From assembly GCA_946538475.1 (NCBI GenBank), contig CAMNGN010000037.1:1-14000 (forward strand): DNA of 14,000 nt, written 5' to 3'. Source of the stretch: an uncultured Blautia sp. Lineage in GTDB: Bacteria; Bacillota; Clostridia; Lachnospirales; Lachnospiraceae. The notes below the pieces were generated by a model. That model worked only from the letters and a program-made list of their open reading frames with translations. It was not told where the DNA came from and did no database searches. A program made the translations under genes and the position numbers. Shown here piece by piece: positions 11,674 to 14,000 of this stretch. Position 1 is the first letter of the stretch; every line of letters begins with the position of its first letter.

Positions 11674-14000
11674 ATGGCATCAGGGATTTTACATATTCTT
11701 TCCGCCTTCGGCACGGCTGAAGAGAGGATAGATTTTCTGAATGCTTCTTCCTATGAGGAACTGCTGGAAATTGATATTCCGAAGAATATGTTCCGGGCAC
11801 TTTACCATATGGCTCATAAATATCATCTGCCTGTGAAAGAATCCGAATATCAGGACGTGTATGCTTTTTTCATAAAACATGATATGATTCATCCTCAGGA
11901 CCTCGGCACTTATGTGGAGAGCATGAATCCCGATGCATTGCGTACCGGCTTTCGCGATTCTGTTCCAAGAGGGATAAAGTCACTGTGCTTTCGCATAAGG
12001 GATGAAGTGGGTGAGTGGCGCCGGGTAGAGCAGCTTATGATCACCGGGACAGAATATGGCATTCCCGAGGGTGTGATCCGGTGCTACATATATGATATAC
12101 AGTCGTTGATAGACCGGGACAAAGGCCTGCAGGAGGGGCGGCATGAGGAACTCATCAGGCTCGATTCCATGACGGGCCTGTTTAAGAGAAGAGATTTTTT
12201 CAGAGAGGCGGAGAAGAGGCTTAAAGAGAGCGCCGCTCCCTGGCTCATGATCGCGATCGACCTGGAAAACTTTATGTTTTTCAATGAATGGTACGGCTGG
12301 GAAGAAGGAAACAAGGTGCTCTCGGGCATCGGCAGGATCCTTAAGGAGGCAGCCGCCTCGGCGGACGGTCTTGGGGGATACATGGAGAACGATGACTTCT
12401 GCCTGCTTATTCCCGAGAACAGCGTGGACCTGCAGGAGCTTTACCATAAAGTACACAGCATCATCTCCACCTACAGCGGATCGGCGGGTTTCCTTCCTGC
12501 CTTTGGGATCAGCCGGGCGCAGGACTACATCTCTGTGATGAACCTTGTCGACCAGGCTTCTCTGGCGTGCAGCATATCCAAGGGGGATTACAAAAACCGA
12601 ATCCGCTATTTTTCCATGGCCATGGTAAATAAACAGGACGAGGAATATCATCTCCTGGCAGATTTTTTAAATGCTTTGTCGAACGGCGAGATATCTTTTG
12701 CTCTCCAGCCCCAGTGCAGGTCTTCTTCGGGTGCCGTAGTAGGTGCCGAAGCTCTGGCCAGATGGACAAGAAAAGACGGAAGTTCTGTCTCTCCTGCCTA
12801 CTTCGTTCCGATACTGGAAAAGTATGGATTTATCACCGATATGGATCAGCATATCTGGAGAACTGTGGCTGCCTGGCTCCACGATTGGCTGGAAAAAGGC
12901 AATCCGCTGATACCGGTCTCGGTAAACGTCTCACAGATCGACATTTTTACGTTGGATGTGCCGGAGTATTTCAGAGAGCTTGCGGAATCTTTTGCGCTGC
13001 CGCACAAAGCGATCAAGATAGAGATTACAGAGTCCGCGTATGCCGAGGACGGCAGAAAGGTTGCCGAAACGGTACACAGGCTCAGAGAATTGGGCTTTAT
13101 GGTCCTGATGGATGATTTCGGAAGCGGGTATTCTTCTCTCAATATGCTGAGAGAACTGGAGATGGATGCCATTAAGCTGGATGCCAGGTTTCTGCAATTC
13201 GATAAGAAGAACACGGAGACTGCAATTCATATATTGGAGTCTGTGGTCAATATGGCAATAATGATAGGTATGCCGATCATTGCGGAAGGTGTGGAAAAGA
13301 AGGAACAGAACGAGTTTCTGATGCACCTCGGATGCCGGTATATACAGGGTTATTTCTTTTATAAACCCATGAGCCCCTCGGATTTTGAGAAGCTGGTTGT
13401 CGCTCCGGACGCCCGTATTGATCTGAGAGGTTTCCGCTTTAAGGCTAATGAGCAGTTTCATGTGCGCGAATTTCTTGATGAGACGGTTTACAGCGACTCG
13501 ATGCTGAACAGCGTGCTGGGGCCGGTTGCTATCTATGCCTGGAACGGGGAGAACGTCAATATCATCAGGTACAATGAGCAGTTCTATGAAGCAGTGAATG
13601 TTCCGGATTACGCCGAAAGACTGCGGGGTATCGAAAAGTACCTTTCGGACAAGGATGCCGCAAGGCTTAAGAAAGCACTTCAGAAGGCAGTCGATGACCG
13701 GCTTAACGGAGCTACGGCAATACTGGATTTTGCAAAGAGCAACGGAACGACCTCACGCTTTCTGATCCATTTTTATTACATCGGAGAGGATCAGAAATAT
13801 AAGCGTTTTTACGGATCGGCCCGGGATGTCAGCGGGATCACCATCCTGCAGAGACAGCTGGAAATGATAACAAACCTGTTTTCGGAATGTATCATCTTCC
13901 TGAAAAGAAACCGGGACAACAGGGCCGGCTACTCCTTTCAGGTCGTCGCACAGGGCCTTGAGGAGGAACTGGGACTTACAAAAGAGGAACTGGAGGATGA
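11674..14000 (+). CDS. Cyclic-di-GMP phosphodiesterase: degenerate GGDEF plus intact EAL domain, 3' end beyond the window
   Basis: 775 codons are present with no stop. Residues 1-98 are unassigned; 99-150 resemble the end of a PAS domain. Residues 160-320 are a GGDEF fold (LDSMTGLFKRRDF at 163-175), but the active-site signature reads ENDDF (238-242) instead of GGDEF, so cyclase activity is unlikely. Residues 330-578 are an EAL domain with every catalytic position visible: E359 (EALARW), N418 (NVS), E450 (EITES), D480/D481 (DDFGSGYSSL), K501 (IKLD), E538 (AEGVE) and Q558 (QGYFFYKP). It should hydrolyse cyclic-di-GMP. Residues 586-775 look like a PAS-type sensor (VLGPVAIY, then NEQFYEAV) followed by the start of another domain (MITNLFSECI). 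No membrane helix or signal peptide is seen, so sensing is cytoplasmic. AAGGAG lies 6 nt before the ATG. Confidence 0.9.
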   Translation, partial: MASGILHILSAFGTAEERIDFLNASSYEELLEIDIPKNMFRALYHMAHKYHLPVKESEYQDVYAFFIKHDMIHPQDLGTYVESMNPDALRTGFRDSVPRGIKSLCFRIRDEVGEWRRVEQLMITGTEYGIPEGVIRCYIYDIQSLIDRDKGLQEGRHEELIRLDSMTGLFKRRDFFREAEKRLKESAAPWLMIAIDLENFMFFNEWYGWEEGNKVLSGIGRILKEAAASADGLGGYMENDDFCLLIPENSVDLQELYHKVHSIISTYSGSAGFLPAFGISRAQDYISVMNLVDQASLACSISKGDYKNRIRYFSMAMVNKQDEEYHLLADFLNALSNGEISFALQPQCRSSSGAVVGAEALARWTRKDGSSVSPAYFVPILEKYGFITDMDQHIWRTVAAWLHDWLEKGNPLIPVSVNVSQIDIFTLDVPEYFRELAESFALPHKAIKIEITESAYAEDGRKVAETVHRLRELGFMVLMDDFGSGYSSLNMLRELEMDAIKLDARFLQFDKKNTETAIHILESVVNMAIMIGMPIIAEGVEKKEQNEFLMHLGCRYIQGYFFYKPMSPSDFEKLVVAPDARIDLRGFRFKANEQFHVREFLDETVYSDSMLNSVLGPVAIYAWNGENVNIIRYNEQFYEAVNVPDYAERLRGIEKYLSDKDAARLKKALQKAVDDRLNGATAILDFAKSNGTTSRFLIHFYYIGEDQKYKRFYGSARDVSGITILQRQLEMITNLFSECIIFLKRNRDNRAGYSFQVVAQGLEEELGLTKEELED

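Overview
The window looks like chromosomal DNA from a Gram-positive Clostridia-type Firmicute, most likely Lachnospiraceae or a close relative. This is inferred from strong GGAG/AGGAGG ribosome binding sites, TTGACA/TATAAT-type promoters, a CIRCE heat-shock operator, an SH3b-3D cell-wall protein, a clostridial-style P1B ATPase cassette, and short GC-rich palindromic intergenic repeats. Nothing in it marks a phage, plasmid or integrative element; no tRNA, rRNA, CRISPR array or transposase was seen.

Layout. (1) 1-1425, minus strand: the 5' 475 codons of a type I glutamine synthetase; the adenylylation-site tyrosine is a phenylalanine. (2) 1426-1796: divergent control region with promoters for glnA and for the next gene, a dyad in the glnA leader and a small tandem repeat. 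(3) 1797-2531, plus: secreted SH3b-linker-3D protein. It converges on, and overlaps by 8 bp, (4) the minus-strand run 5919-2524: OGG1/AlkA-type DNA glycosylase, cytoplasmic alpha-amylase (own promoter), and a COG0523 GTPase lacking the usual CxCC motif. (5) 5920-6194: control region with a perfect 20-bp palindrome before the glycosylase, then CtsR-like direct repeats and a CIRCE/promoter overlap before (6) the Hsp20 chaperone 6195-6647 and its terminator. (7) 6719-7178: no genes; it holds a 254-nt near-perfect inverted repeat (69-bp arms) and three copies of a TCACGCGTGA-centred repeat. (8) 7179-8555: class II fumarase. (9) 8700-11539: a three-gene metal-transport cassette, made of a stand-alone copy of the ATPase N-terminal module, a PacL-like small membrane protein, and a P1B ATPase with an unusual DFCCALKLS membrane motif, closed by a strong terminator. 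(10) 11674 to the window end: degenerate-GGDEF/intact-EAL protein, 3' end missing, expected to hydrolyse cyclic-di-GMP.

Most genes are housekeeping or stress functions with separate promoters: nitrogen assimilation, alpha-glucan breakdown, DNA repair, heat shock, TCA enzyme, signalling. The only multi-gene unit that reads as one dedicated system is the metal ATPase cassette. The most unexplained DNA is the structured block between hsp20 and fumC.
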